Source: Verrucomicrobia subdivision 6 bacterium (GTDB taxonomy: Bacteria; Verrucomicrobiota; Verrucomicrobiia; Methylacidiphilales; Verrucolacustridaceae). Taken from it: a DNA stretch of 56,400 nt. Position 1 is the stretch's first letter. The number at the start of each line of letters is the position of its first letter. Under the pieces are notes generated by a model. That model saw only the letters and a program-made list of their open reading frames with translations. It searched no databases and was not told the origin of the DNA. Shown piece by piece: positions 7,495 to 15,614 of the stretch. The DNA lies in contig CANESK010000002.1 of the NCBI GenBank assembly GCA_947441075.1, forward strand, positions 1 through 56,400, written 5' to 3'. The position numbers and the translations under genes were made by a program.

Positions 7495-8343
7495 ATGACT
7501 GACTCAACGCTAAGCATGAAAGGGAAAGTGGTCCTGATTACGGGGGCGTCGCGTGGCATTGGGCGTGCTGGTGCTCTGCAGTTAGCGGATTTGGGTGCGG
7601 AGCTCATTTTGGTCGGTCGGCACCGAGGTCGATTGGAGGAAGTGGCGCGGTTAGCGAGGTTGGCAGGCTCTCCGCAAGTGCGGGTTTATGTTACGGACCT
7701 GAGTTTGCGGGAGCAGGTGGCGGAGTTAGGTAGAAAGTTAAAACTGGCGGAACCAAAACTGGATGTACTTTGGAATAATGCGGGAGGTTACTTCACGGAG
7801 AGGAAGGTGACGGAAGAGGGGTTAGAGCGAACCTGGGCGATGAATCATCTGGCGTACATGGATCTGACCCAAGCTCTCTTGCCGTTATTAGAAAAAGCGG
7901 AAGATCCAAGGGTGATCTGCACTGCCTCTGAGGCGCATCGGATGGGGGTGCTGCAGTGGGATAATCTTCAGGGGGAAAAGAAGTGGGGTGGATGGAAGTC
8001 ATATTGCCTGACAAAATTGGCTAATATTCTCTACGCGGCGGAACAGGGCAGGCGATTGGGTGAATCGAAAATTCGAATCTGCTCGATGAAGCCCGGTCTA
8101 GTGAACTCAGCTTTTGGTGATGAAAATAAGGGGCTGGCTGGATTAACTTTTCGTATCTTCAAAAAACTCTTTGGCAAAACGAACGAGGAGGGAGCGGACA
8201 CTGCGGTGTGGCTTGCTTCTCGAGAGGCCAGACCGATTCAAGGCGCCTACTACGGGGATCGAAAAGAGATGGTTTCTTCCTTAGCTGGGCGAAGCATGGA
8301 TGATGCCCAACGATTGTGGGAAATAAGCGAGGGGAAGGCGTGA
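7495..8343 (+). CDS. short-chain dehydrogenase/reductase (SDR), retinol-dehydrogenase-like
   Basis: A 282-aa classical SDR. It has the Rossmann motif TGASRGIG near residues 17-24, NNAG near 94-97, the catalytic Ser in CTASEAH near 143, and the YCLTK motif (Tyr and Lys) near 170-174. It is an NAD(P)-dependent oxidoreductase with unknown alcohol or carbonyl substrate. The overall pattern (long region after the YxxxK, ending with lid sequences) resembles retinol dehydrogenase/WW-oxidoreductase relatives. Its stop overlaps the GTG start of dusB (GTGA), so the two are probably co-translated. The start could instead be the ATG 21 nt further in (7516). Confidence 0.88.
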   Translation: MTDSTLSMKGKVVLITGASRGIGRAGALQLADLGAELILVGRHRGRLEEVARLARLAGSPQVRVYVTDLSLREQVAELGRKLKLAEPKLDVLWNNAGGYFTERKVTEEGLERTWAMNHLAYMDLTQALLPLLEKAEDPRVICTASEAHRMGVLQWDNLQGEKKWGGWKSYCLTKLANILYAAEQGRRLGESKIRICSMKPGLVNSAFGDENKGLAGLTFRIFKKLFGKTNEEGADTAVWLASREARPIQGAYYGDRKEMVSSLAGRSMDDAQRLWEISEGKA

Positions 8344-9446
8344 AGCTGAAAATTGGAGATCTGGAGTTGGCCACTCCGTTGTTTTTATCGCCTCTGGCGG
8401 GATACACCAATTTACCTTTCCGGCGGACCGTGCGGGAGATTGGTGGGTGTGGCATGGCGACGACGGATCTGGTCAACGCCCGATCTCTACTTGAAAACAA
8501 TCGAAGAGCTTTGGAATTGGTGGCGACATCCCCTGACGATCGGCCATGGGCGGTGCAGCTTTTTGGGGCGGTGGCTTCGGAGATGCGGGATGCGGCGAAG
8601 AAGTGTGAGGACCTGGGGGCGAATTCGGTGGATATTAATATGGGTTGTCCCGTCAGGAAGGTGTGCAAGGTAGGGGGAGGGTCGGCAATGATGACCGAGT
8701 TAGGTAAGACGGCGGAGTTGGTCAGGGGAATGGTGGGAGCGGTAAAGATTCCGATCACGGCGAAGATGAGATTGGGTTGGGATGAGAAGAATCTGACGGC
8801 ACCTGATTTGGCCAAGGCTTTGGAAGAGGCGGGGGTAGCAGCGATTTTTGTTCACGGACGAACAAGAGAGCAAGGTTTTGCGGGTTTGGTTAATCTACAG
8901 GGTATCGCCTCGGTAGTGGCCATGGTGAAAAGCATTCCTGTGATTGGGAATGGTGATGTGACGACTCCCGAGGGAGCGAAGCGAATGATGTCGGAAACGG
9001 GTTGTGCGGGGGTGAGTGTGGGACGGGGGGCATTTTACAATCCATGGATCTTTCGAGCCACAGCTCACTATTTAGAAAGTGGGGAGTTGATGGAGGACCC
9101 TGATTTTGAGGAGCGGGTAAAGGTGATGAGTCGTCATCTGGAGCGGAACATTGATTTCTTTGGGGAAGAGAGAGGGTGTGTGCTTTTTCGCAAGGTGATT
9201 CCCTGGTATGCGAAAAGGTTCGGTCCTGCGAGTGAGTTTAAGAAGGTGGCGGTGAGAATCAGCACAAAAGCAGATTACGACAAGGCGCTGGATGATTATC
9301 GGGGGTGGCGGAAGCAGTTTTTGGATGAGAAAGGAAATTTACAGGGCAAGTTTGCCCCATCGAAGTTGGAAGCGGTTTTTGCCGGGGATGGGCCCTTGGA
9401 GAGGTCAGAAATTCCTGTCCCAAAAGGCGCGGTGGAGAATTGGTAA
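8340..9446 (+). CDS. dusB: tRNA-dihydrouridine synthase
   Basis: A 368-aa flavoprotein that reduces uridine to dihydrouridine in tRNA D-loops. It has SPLAGYTNLPFRR at 17-29, the catalytic Cys103 in NMGCPVRKVCK, a VHGRTREQGF phosphate/FMN region, and GNGDV...VGRGAFYNPWIF. The start chosen is the GTG at 8340, which gives a standard N-terminus, overlaps the SDR stop, and is preceded by GAGGGGAAGG. An ATG 24 nt upstream lies inside the SDR gene. The C-terminal tail beyond about residue 320 is typical of the DusB branch, but the exact branch is less certain than the family. Confidence 0.92.
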   Translation: MKLKIGDLELATPLFLSPLAGYTNLPFRRTVREIGGCGMATTDLVNARSLLENNRRALELVATSPDDRPWAVQLFGAVASEMRDAAKKCEDLGANSVDINMGCPVRKVCKVGGGSAMMTELGKTAELVRGMVGAVKIPITAKMRLGWDEKNLTAPDLAKALEEAGVAAIFVHGRTREQGFAGLVNLQGIASVVAMVKSIPVIGNGDVTTPEGAKRMMSETGCAGVSVGRGAFYNPWIFRATAHYLESGELMEDPDFEERVKVMSRHLERNIDFFGEERGCVLFRKVIPWYAKRFGPASEFKKVAVRISTKADYDKALDDYRGWRKQFLDEKGNLQGKFAPSKLEAVFAGDGPLERSEIPVPKGAVENW

Positions 9447-9459
9447 ATATAAAATATTG

Positions 9460-9497
9460 ATTACTAGTAATATACAAATAATGCATCTTAATATAAT
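9460..9497 (+). promoter_or_regulatory. candidate promoter with 12-bp palindrome upstream of the PEP-CTERM gene
   Basis: A perfect TATAAT lies at 9492-9497 in a very AT-rich leader, but no recognisable -35 box stands at the right distance. In its place is the perfect palindrome ATTACTAGTAAT at 9460-9471, 20 bp upstream of the -10. This arrangement suits an activator-dependent or repressed promoter. The gene starts at 9538. Confidence 0.35.
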
Positions 9498-9537
9498 CTC
9501 CACTTGAAAGAAAATTAAAATATGCTTAATTGAACAA

Positions 9538-10191
9538 ATGACTGCTACTTTGTTCAATAAGCGATTAAAACAGATTGCGGTTCTAGCAACTCTAATCTCA
9601 ATAGTGAGTTCCACCCAAGCGGCAGTGGCTCTGGTGTCATTGGTCTCGAATATTGGAAGTGGTGAATTGGATCAAAGGGATTTTTCTAGTGCATCTTCGG
9701 TTTATCAGTCTTTTACTACTGGGAGCTCTGCCGCAAATATTTATGAAATTAGCCTACGTTTTGCCTCTATTGGCAACCCTGCGATAGAGGTTTCGCTTAA
9801 TGCAGATGCTAGTGGATCTCCCGGTTCTGCCTTAGCCTCTTCATCCTTCGCCTATTTTCCAGGCTCCCCAGCTTCATTCCGAGCGAATACCTTCAAGGGA
9901 AATTATAGTGTCGCGGCTAATAGCACCTATTGGGTGAAAGTTGCGGCGACTGGAGTTAGTTCTAGTGATAATTGGCTCTCGTATACCAGTGACGCAGCAG
10001 AAACTGGATCGGCAGGATGGAGCATTGGGAACAGCCATCTTTACGGAGAATCGACTTCGTCACTCTTCACTTCCGCAAGGTCGATTCGAATGGAGATCAC
10101 TGGGGCACCTGTGCCGGAGCCTTCAGTCGCCTGTCTCCTAGGGTTAGGGTTGGGTGCACTCGCCCTTGTTCGTCGCAGGTCTCGCGCTTAA
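9538..10191 (+). CDS. PEP-CTERM sorting domain protein, choice-of-anchor R-like
   Basis: A 217-aa exported protein. It has an N-terminal signal peptide (basic KRLKQIAV, then a hydrophobic stretch ending near AQAA/TQAA at about 30) and a beta-rich body of about 150 residues resembling the choice-of-anchor R type (YQSFTTGSSAANIYEISL..; N-S-TYWVKVA). The C-terminal PEP-CTERM signal is VPEPS, then a hydrophobic helix, then RRRSRA. It should be processed by an exosortase system and displayed or secreted. The exosortase is not in this window. The base composition upstream is much richer in AT than in surrounding genes. Confidence 0.83.
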   Translation: MTATLFNKRLKQIAVLATLISIVSSTQAAVALVSLVSNIGSGELDQRDFSSASSVYQSFTTGSSAANIYEISLRFASIGNPAIEVSLNADASGSPGSALASSSFAYFPGSPASFRANTFKGNYSVAANSTYWVKVAATGVSSSDNWLSYTSDAAETGSAGWSIGNSHLYGESTSSLFTSARSIRMEITGAPVPEPSVACLLGLGLGALALVRRRSRA

Positions 10192-10465
10192 GCGATTCCT
10201 TCGCTCCCGAGTGTGGGAAATGGGGCTAGGTCCCCGTCTTCGGTGTTGATCCATTTGTCCACAGCATCGTGAGGCTGACTAGGAATTGCAGATGGGTGGT
10301 CTGCTTTTTCTTGAGGCGTTGACACAAAGAGACGTTAGCGGGAGTCTTGAAACATGAGCCGATTGACGTCTTCCTCCACTTGGAGTGACCGCCCCCAGAC
10401 GATGTTGTGGACAATGGTTTCGCTTTTAAACACGCGACTGCAAGCGGAGCGATAGGGGACGATTT
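10192..10465. other. intergenic region, no confident gene
   Basis: A 274-bp gap between the PEP-CTERM gene and the DUF4239 gene. The minus strand has an open stretch (about 10335-10465) with protein-like composition ending in a stop, followed in the same frame by another open stretch down to 10192. It may be the remains of a gene, but no family is recognisable and the open frame would run into the start of the plus-strand gene. No promoter or terminator stands out apart from a GGGGAC ribosome-binding site before 10466. Confidence 0.4.
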
Positions 10466-11278
10466 GTGGGAGTGACAGTTTTTCATCAGGCTCCGTTACA
10501 GCTTTTCGCCCTTTGCCTGCCAATGATCTTTGGATTGGCAGTGGCGATGTATTTCTTTTTGGAATTTGGTTCTTGGATGGGGAGAAAACACCTGCGATCA
10601 GGACGAAGTTCGATTCAAGAAACTCTTGGGGTGATTGATGGGCCGATCTTTGCTTTGTTTGGGTTGCTTATTGCCTTTACCTTTTCCTCGGCGCTGAACC
10701 GGTTTGATGATCGACGAAAGTTGATTGTGGAGGAGGCCAACGATATTGGGACGGCGTATTTGCGACTCGATCTGTTGCCCGTGGCAGATCGAGAGGCGGT
10801 TCAGGGGCTTTTTCGGCGTTATCTGGATTCGCGGATCAAAACCTATGAACTAATTCCCGATATGACGGCGGCGGTGGCGGAGTACAATCACACGCAAGAA
10901 TTGCAGGCACAGATATGGAAAGAGTGCGTCAGTGGGGTTGGTAAGATGCCGAATACGCTGGCGGGAATGCAGTTACTGCCTGCGATTAATGCGATGATCG
11001 ATATTACAAGTACACGAACGGCGGCGATGCAGTTTCATCCCCCTTTGATTATTTTTGGAATGTTAATGGTAATGTCGCTAGTGACGGCCTTACTGGTGGG
11101 CTATCAGATGGCGGGACTCGAGAAGCGCAGTTGGCTGCATGTTGTTCTTTTCATCATCACGATCTCCCTGACTTGCTATGTGATTTTAGATGTTGAGTAT
11201 CCAAGGATTGGCCTGATTCGGATGGATGCGACCGATGTGATTTTGAAGGATTTACGTGAGGGGATGAGTTCGAAGTGA
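10466..11278 (+). CDS. DUF4239 (bestrophin-like) integral membrane protein
   Basis: A 270-aa protein starting at GTG 10466 (AGGGGAC ribosome-binding site, good spacing). Membrane helices lie at about 13-33 and 58-76, with a soluble loop between 80 and 185 that has the family pattern EEANDIGTAYLRLDLLP..REAVQGLFRRYLDSRI. A second pair of helices lies near 190-212 and 222-242, with the protein ending in a short soluble tail. This is the layout of DUF4239/bestrophin-like proteins, whose role is unknown and may involve ion flow. It is a single gene with convergent neighbours. Confidence 0.75.
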   Translation: MGVTVFHQAPLQLFALCLPMIFGLAVAMYFFLEFGSWMGRKHLRSGRSSIQETLGVIDGPIFALFGLLIAFTFSSALNRFDDRRKLIVEEANDIGTAYLRLDLLPVADREAVQGLFRRYLDSRIKTYELIPDMTAAVAEYNHTQELQAQIWKECVSGVGKMPNTLAGMQLLPAINAMIDITSTRTAAMQFHPPLIIFGMLMVMSLVTALLVGYQMAGLEKRSWLHVVLFIITISLTCYVILDVEYPRIGLIRMDATDVILKDLREGMSSK

Positions 11279-11284
11279 GAAACG

Positions 11285-11297
11285 GGTGCCTGGCACC
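11285..11297. repeat. GGTGCC/GGCACC palindrome between convergent genes
   Basis: GGTGCC, a central T, then GGCACC: a near-perfect 13-bp palindrome in the 38-bp gap between two convergent genes. Short palindromes of this type are often dispersed repeats in bacterial genomes. Only one copy was noticed in this window. It could also weakly serve as a bidirectional terminator, but no T-run follows. Confidence 0.35.
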
Positions 11298-11316
11298 TGT
11301 CTGGCCCTAGTAGGGT

Positions 11317-11829
11317 TTACCAACCGCGGTTGGCGATGGAGGTGACGAGAGCCTGAGCAGCGCTAACGGCAGCTAAAGGGAAAGCTTGGCGTTGGGATTC
11401 GGTTTGATCGCCACCGACGAAGAATGTGGTCGTGCCAGTTGCCTTGGTTTTTCCGATGGCGTCCTTCTTTTCCTTCATATTATAAAGCCGGTACTCCAGC
11501 ACGAGAATAAGTTGGTACTGGAGGGTGGTGAGGAACTGTTGGGTGGATTGACGAATCGGCACGCGCTCGATCTTCTTGACTGTAACCTCGAGAATAGCGT
11601 CGCTCTCGTCCTTACGCCCATGCCTGAAGGTGCCATCTCGATCGATTTCTTGAAGGATGGCATTACTGACAATCCCAGGAATACCAGTTTCATCGGTTTC
11701 GTTTTGCACGGTCGGCAAATAGATGACCTTAATATCAGTCATGCCAGGAGCTTTAGGAGTGCTGCCCATCTGGTAGTTGGCACAAGAGCAGAGAGCTAGG
11801 CCAAGCAGGGCAGGGAAGAGATGTTTCAT
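11317..11829 (-). CDS. LptE-like LPS-assembly lipoprotein
   Basis: A 170-aa protein with a lipoprotein signal (LGLALCSC, lipid Cys at about 16) and a body resembling the LptE family, which plugs the LptD barrel that inserts lipopolysaccharide in the outer membrane. Supporting segments are IKVIYLPTVQNETDETGIPGI and AILEVTVKKIERVP. LptE is poorly conserved, so the call rests on overall pattern and length. Its start overlaps the preceding WG-repeat/TPR gene by ATGA, so the two are co-translated. Confidence 0.68.
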   Translation of the reverse strand: MKHLFPALLGLALCSCANYQMGSTPKAPGMTDIKVIYLPTVQNETDETGIPGIVSNAILQEIDRDGTFRHGRKDESDAILEVTVKKIERVPIRQSTQQFLTTLQYQLILVLEYRLYNMKEKKDAIGKTKATGTTTFFVGGDQTESQRQAFPLAAVSAAQALVTSIANRGW

Positions 11830-13955
11830 TGAGTAGGTAGACTACGGGGTTGAGGTTGGGCATTCGATCTTAAACTTATTTTGCTTTTATCGGCCGGGCT
11901 GGCCTGCTGTTTGGCTTCGGAGATCAGGTCTTCAAGGATCCGTTTCCGTTGTCGGGCTTCTTGGCCTTGGGTGGAATCGGGAGATTGGGTAAGGACCTCA
12001 TTATAGTAAACCAGAGCTGCGGGATAGTTTCCCGTTTTATCGTAAAAGCGGGCCACGGAAAGAGAGCCCCCGCTAAGACGTTGGGAGAGCATCGCGATGT
12101 TTTCTGTGGCTTGCTCTGTTTTATCGCTGCGTTTGTAGCGAGCTAAATAATCCTGAAAAGCCTCGATGCCTTTTTGGGCGGCGGTTTGGTCGTACTCGGG
12201 CTGACGGGCGGCTTTCATCCACACGAAACCGATCTGATACTGAGCATCGTCGATCAGATCGTTCTTAGGATACTTATCCAAAATATCCTCGTAAAATTGG
12301 ACGGCGTCAGGCCACTTTTTTTGTTTCTCTCTGGCTAGACCACAAGAAAACGTAGCAAGGGGAGCGTAGGTTCCGAAGGGGGCGGATTTAATGATCGTTT
12401 GGTAGATTTCGACCACTTTGTTCATGTCGGCGGGCATAGGGATTTTCCACATCATTTGGTGCTGTCCTGCTAGGTAGACGTTGCCGATGGCGAACATTCT
12501 TTCGATGGCAAGGTCCCAGTACTGGTTGGCAGCTGATTCTTCGATCAACTTTTTGTAGGCTTTATAGGCATCCCAGTACTTGGCCAAGTGTTCATACATT
12601 TCACCGACTTTGTAGAGCGCTTCGGTTTTACGGAGATCGTCAGGATTCTCTTTGGCAAAAGCTTGGTAAATCTTTAAAGCCTGTTCGAAATACTTAATCG
12701 AGTTGGCGTTGGCCTCACCGCCGCGTTTATCGGTCTCGTCCCGGAGTTGACGGGCTTCCTGTTGTTTCTCCTTGCCCAGCTTGCGGGCGGCTTGGGCCAC
12801 TTCCTTATCTCCTAGCTCGTCGGCTCGATCAGCGGCGGCCATCTGTTCGTCGGCGTCTCGTTCGAGCTGTTCGACCTGTTCATAGGCTTTGCCGATGGTC
12901 TCGGCGTTTTTGGCGGTTTGCAGTATATCGGCCGAGGTGCCGCGATTGCCGATGATGTCCGATTCAAAGGTAAAACCTTCCCCTGGGGTATGGTTGGTGA
13001 AGTTGAGGGGAATAGTGGTGCTCCCCTCGGCCAGCCAATCTCCTTTACTATCGATGTAGCCCCATGAAGGACCTTGGGAATCTCCATTGAGGAGGCGCGA
13101 GCCGATGCGAACATGGGCTTTGGCTCCACGAAAACCATTTTCGACCGCTTCGATAGTGGCGGTGGTATCTTGGCGTCCATCGGTTCCAACACGGGAGGGA
13201 GCCCCTTTTTCCACCATGGCGGAGGAGATATGGGCTTCGGCAATTTTTACTGTCCCTTGCGGATCGATGAAGAACCATTTCCCGCCTGTGAACTCGTTGC
13301 CATCCAAAGTTCCGCCTTCGTTGACTGCGGCCAGCCCTTCGGAAAAGAGGAGGACTTCTTGATATTTCGGGATGACGACAAAAACTCCTGCACGATCGAT
13401 ATAACCCCATTTGCCATCGGCCATCGCGCCACAACGATCCTCGGAAAAGCAGTAGACCTGTTCGTATTTGGGGGGGATGACCATCTCGCCGCTTTTATTG
13501 ACAAAGCCCCACTTTCCTTCCCAGCGAACGGCGGCGAGTCCCTGGCGAAAAATTCCCGCGCTTTCGTATTTAGGCTCAATGATGTATTTACCGGTTCGAG
13601 TTATAAAACCCCACTTGCCATCCTGTTTGACAGCAGCGGCTTGATCGCTGAAAAGAAAGGCTTCTTCGTAGCGCGGTTCGATGACGAACTTACCTTCGCC
13701 ATTAATAAAGCCCCACTTGCCATCTTTTTTGACGGCGGCGAGAAAATCGGAGAACTGCAGGGCTTCTTCGTAGTTTGGCTCGATAACAAACTTACCCGCC
13801 CCGTTGACGTAGCCGTAGCGGCCCCAGAAAGCTTTTTTAGGCCGGAGATCTACCCCCGTGTCCGATTGGGTGAAGCCAAATTCAGCGAAAAAAAGAAAAA
13901 GAAAAGCCATCCAGATAGTTGGGAGCCAACGAATTGCTTTTCGCTTAAAAGTCAC
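11826..13955 (-). CDS. secreted WG-repeat and TPR protein
   Basis: A 709-aa protein with a GTG start and an N-terminal signal sequence (hydrophobic WLPTIWMAFLFLFFAEFG, residues 10-27). Residues 40-240 hold about five WG beta repeats of the form KDGKWGFI..GKFVIEPKYEEA. Residues 240-350 contain a linker, followed by a charged coiled coil (350-420). The C-terminal half has TPR-like helical repeats (KALYKVGEMYEHLAKYWDAY, FYEDILDKYPKNDLIDDAQYQIGFV, YYNEVLTQSP). It is likely a periplasmic protein-binding scaffold. It precedes and overlaps the LptE-like gene, which suggests an outer-membrane assembly role. That role is inference. Confidence 0.8.
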   Translation of the reverse strand: MTFKRKAIRWLPTIWMAFLFLFFAEFGFTQSDTGVDLRPKKAFWGRYGYVNGAGKFVIEPNYEEALQFSDFLAAVKKDGKWGFINGEGKFVIEPRYEEAFLFSDQAAAVKQDGKWGFITRTGKYIIEPKYESAGIFRQGLAAVRWEGKWGFVNKSGEMVIPPKYEQVYCFSEDRCGAMADGKWGYIDRAGVFVVIPKYQEVLLFSEGLAAVNEGGTLDGNEFTGGKWFFIDPQGTVKIAEAHISSAMVEKGAPSRVGTDGRQDTTATIEAVENGFRGAKAHVRIGSRLLNGDSQGPSWGYIDSKGDWLAEGSTTIPLNFTNHTPGEGFTFESDIIGNRGTSADILQTAKNAETIGKAYEQVEQLERDADEQMAAADRADELGDKEVAQAARKLGKEKQQEARQLRDETDKRGGEANANSIKYFEQALKIYQAFAKENPDDLRKTEALYKVGEMYEHLAKYWDAYKAYKKLIEESAANQYWDLAIERMFAIGNVYLAGQHQMMWKIPMPADMNKVVEIYQTIIKSAPFGTYAPLATFSCGLAREKQKKWPDAVQFYEDILDKYPKNDLIDDAQYQIGFVWMKAARQPEYDQTAAQKGIEAFQDYLARYKRSDKTEQATENIAMLSQRLSGGSLSVARFYDKTGNYPAALVYYNEVLTQSPDSTQGQEARQRKRILEDLISEAKQQASPADKSKISLRSNAQPQPRSLPTQ

Positions 13956-14045
13956 AAGTTTGTCATTTTATCGGTAGGGTTCCTGCCGTCAAGAAAGGTG
14001 CAGATTGAGGGTGAGCTTGGTTTGGAGTTGGGATACGATCCGCGG

Positions 14046-15578
14046 ATGTGTTCCAAATGGGCAGTGCGGCTAGGAGTGGTGGTAATTTGGTCTTTGTTGG
14101 GATTGGGCGTGGCGGAGGAGAAGGTGCCGGTTGCGCCCGAGCAAGAGTTTACGGTGATGGCCTACAACGTGGAAAATCTAGCCGACGTGGATCGGGTAGC
14201 GCCGTACGACGACTATTTGGAATCGCCCGACGATCCGAATAGCTACAGTCCAAGTAAACTTGCTCGTAAACTTAAGACGGTGGCAAAGGTTTTAAAAAGC
14301 GTTTCGAATGGGAAGGGACCTGATGTGGTGATTTTGAATGAGTTGGAGATGGACCACACCCCTGATTCAAAAGTGGGGGACTGGAAAGAGTTTTTGGAAA
14401 AGTACGCAGGAACGACTTATGAGAAGATGCTCTCGGAGAATGTAACGGATGAGTTGCGCGGTCTTCCGACGGAGGCTTGGTTGCTTAAGGCGCTCGAGGA
14501 TGAGGGTTTGAAGGGGTATACCATTTTGGTGGGCAAGTTGCCCGCGGGGACTACCCAGCATCAGGACGCGATTACGAATGGTCTCCTCACGCGTTTTCCT
14601 GTGGTGTTTACGCAGACGATCGACACTCCATCTGCACGTGGGATATTGGAAGCCAAACTGCAGGTGGGCGAGGCGACTTTTACGGTGATGGGAAACCATT
14701 GGAAAAGCGGGGCGGGAAATCCAGCGATGGAGAATACCCGCTTAGGGAATGCTAAGACGGTGCGGGATCGACTGGATCAGATATTACAGGAGGACCCTAA
14801 GGCGGATGTGATTATCGGAGGAGATTTCAATACACAGTACAACCAGGGTCAAAGGTACTCCTTCATGACAAAGACTGCTTTGCAGGATGTGTTGGGATCA
14901 CAGGGGGATCGAAAAGCGTTAGGAGGAACAGGTAAGCCTGATCTCTACAATCTCTGGTTTGATGTACCCCCAGAGAAAAGATATTCGGACGAGTTTGCGG
15001 GGGAGTGGGGCACTTTAATGCAACTGCTAGTGACGCGGGGAATGGGGGATGGCACGGGGGTAGAGTATGTTGAGGGAAGTTTCCATCAGGTCATGGTTCC
15101 TGGGGTAAATTGTCGGGAACCGCTCGGATTACCTTGGCGTTGGACAAATTACGGACCGGGGTGGGGTGCGAGTGATCATTTTCCAGTGATGGCCACCTTT
15201 CGGGTGGGTGGAGCCCCGCTAAAGGGAGGTGCATCTGCAACCCAGAGTTCTGTGCCCCAAGCCCAAGCGCTGAAAGTTGGCTATGACAAGATCGATCGTT
15301 CCAAACTGCGCAACGCTTCGGTCCTGAAGGATGCAACTGCGGAGGAGATGGCTAAAGCGATGGGGGAGATATTCTTAGTACAGGGAACTATTTCTAAGGT
15401 GCGACCTCTAGAGATTGAGGTGGATGGCAAACCCTACGCGTTGCACTCGTTTGATAAGAATTTAAAAACTTCGATCCGTCTTTTTCCCAAGGGGAGTCAG
15501 GTCACAATGCTGGGGGAGCTAGGACTTTTTAAGGGCAAGCTGCAGTTTATCGTGCAAGACCCGAGTTGGATTAAGTAG
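14046..15578 (+). CDS. secreted endonuclease/exonuclease/phosphatase-family protein with C-terminal OB-like domain
   Basis: A 510-aa protein. The start at 14046 gives a signal peptide (MCSKWAVRLGVVVIWSLLGLGVA). The open frame extends far upstream, but that part lies opposite the WG-repeat gene. The EEP fold (about 33-400) shows MAYNVENL, ILNELE, MGNHWKSG, IIGGDFNT and SDHFPVM, the metal and catalytic motifs of DNase I-like hydrolases. The final 80 residues (EIFLVQGTISKVRPLEIEV..) look like an OB-fold nucleic-acid-binding domain. It is probably a periplasmic or secreted nuclease, less likely a phosphodiesterase for another substrate. Confidence 0.85.
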   Translation: MCSKWAVRLGVVVIWSLLGLGVAEEKVPVAPEQEFTVMAYNVENLADVDRVAPYDDYLESPDDPNSYSPSKLARKLKTVAKVLKSVSNGKGPDVVILNELEMDHTPDSKVGDWKEFLEKYAGTTYEKMLSENVTDELRGLPTEAWLLKALEDEGLKGYTILVGKLPAGTTQHQDAITNGLLTRFPVVFTQTIDTPSARGILEAKLQVGEATFTVMGNHWKSGAGNPAMENTRLGNAKTVRDRLDQILQEDPKADVIIGGDFNTQYNQGQRYSFMTKTALQDVLGSQGDRKALGGTGKPDLYNLWFDVPPEKRYSDEFAGEWGTLMQLLVTRGMGDGTGVEYVEGSFHQVMVPGVNCREPLGLPWRWTNYGPGWGASDHFPVMATFRVGGAPLKGGASATQSSVPQAQALKVGYDKIDRSKLRNASVLKDATAEEMAKAMGEIFLVQGTISKVRPLEIEVDGKPYALHSFDKNLKTSIRLFPKGSQVTMLGELGLFKGKLQFIVQDPSWIK

Positions 15579-15614
15579 CAAACGAACGGTCGGTCGATGA
15601 GAGGATGGGCAGCT

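Noticed and set aside
10335-10523. Small minus-strand open frame
   Set aside because: It overlaps the start of the DUF4239 gene, has no recognisable family, and is followed by a stop with a further open stretch. It may be decayed; not called as a gene.
13074-14045. Long in-frame extension upstream of the endonuclease/phosphatase gene
   Set aside because: It lies antisense to the WG-repeat gene, while the ATG at 14046 starts a clear signal peptide. The extension looks fortuitous.
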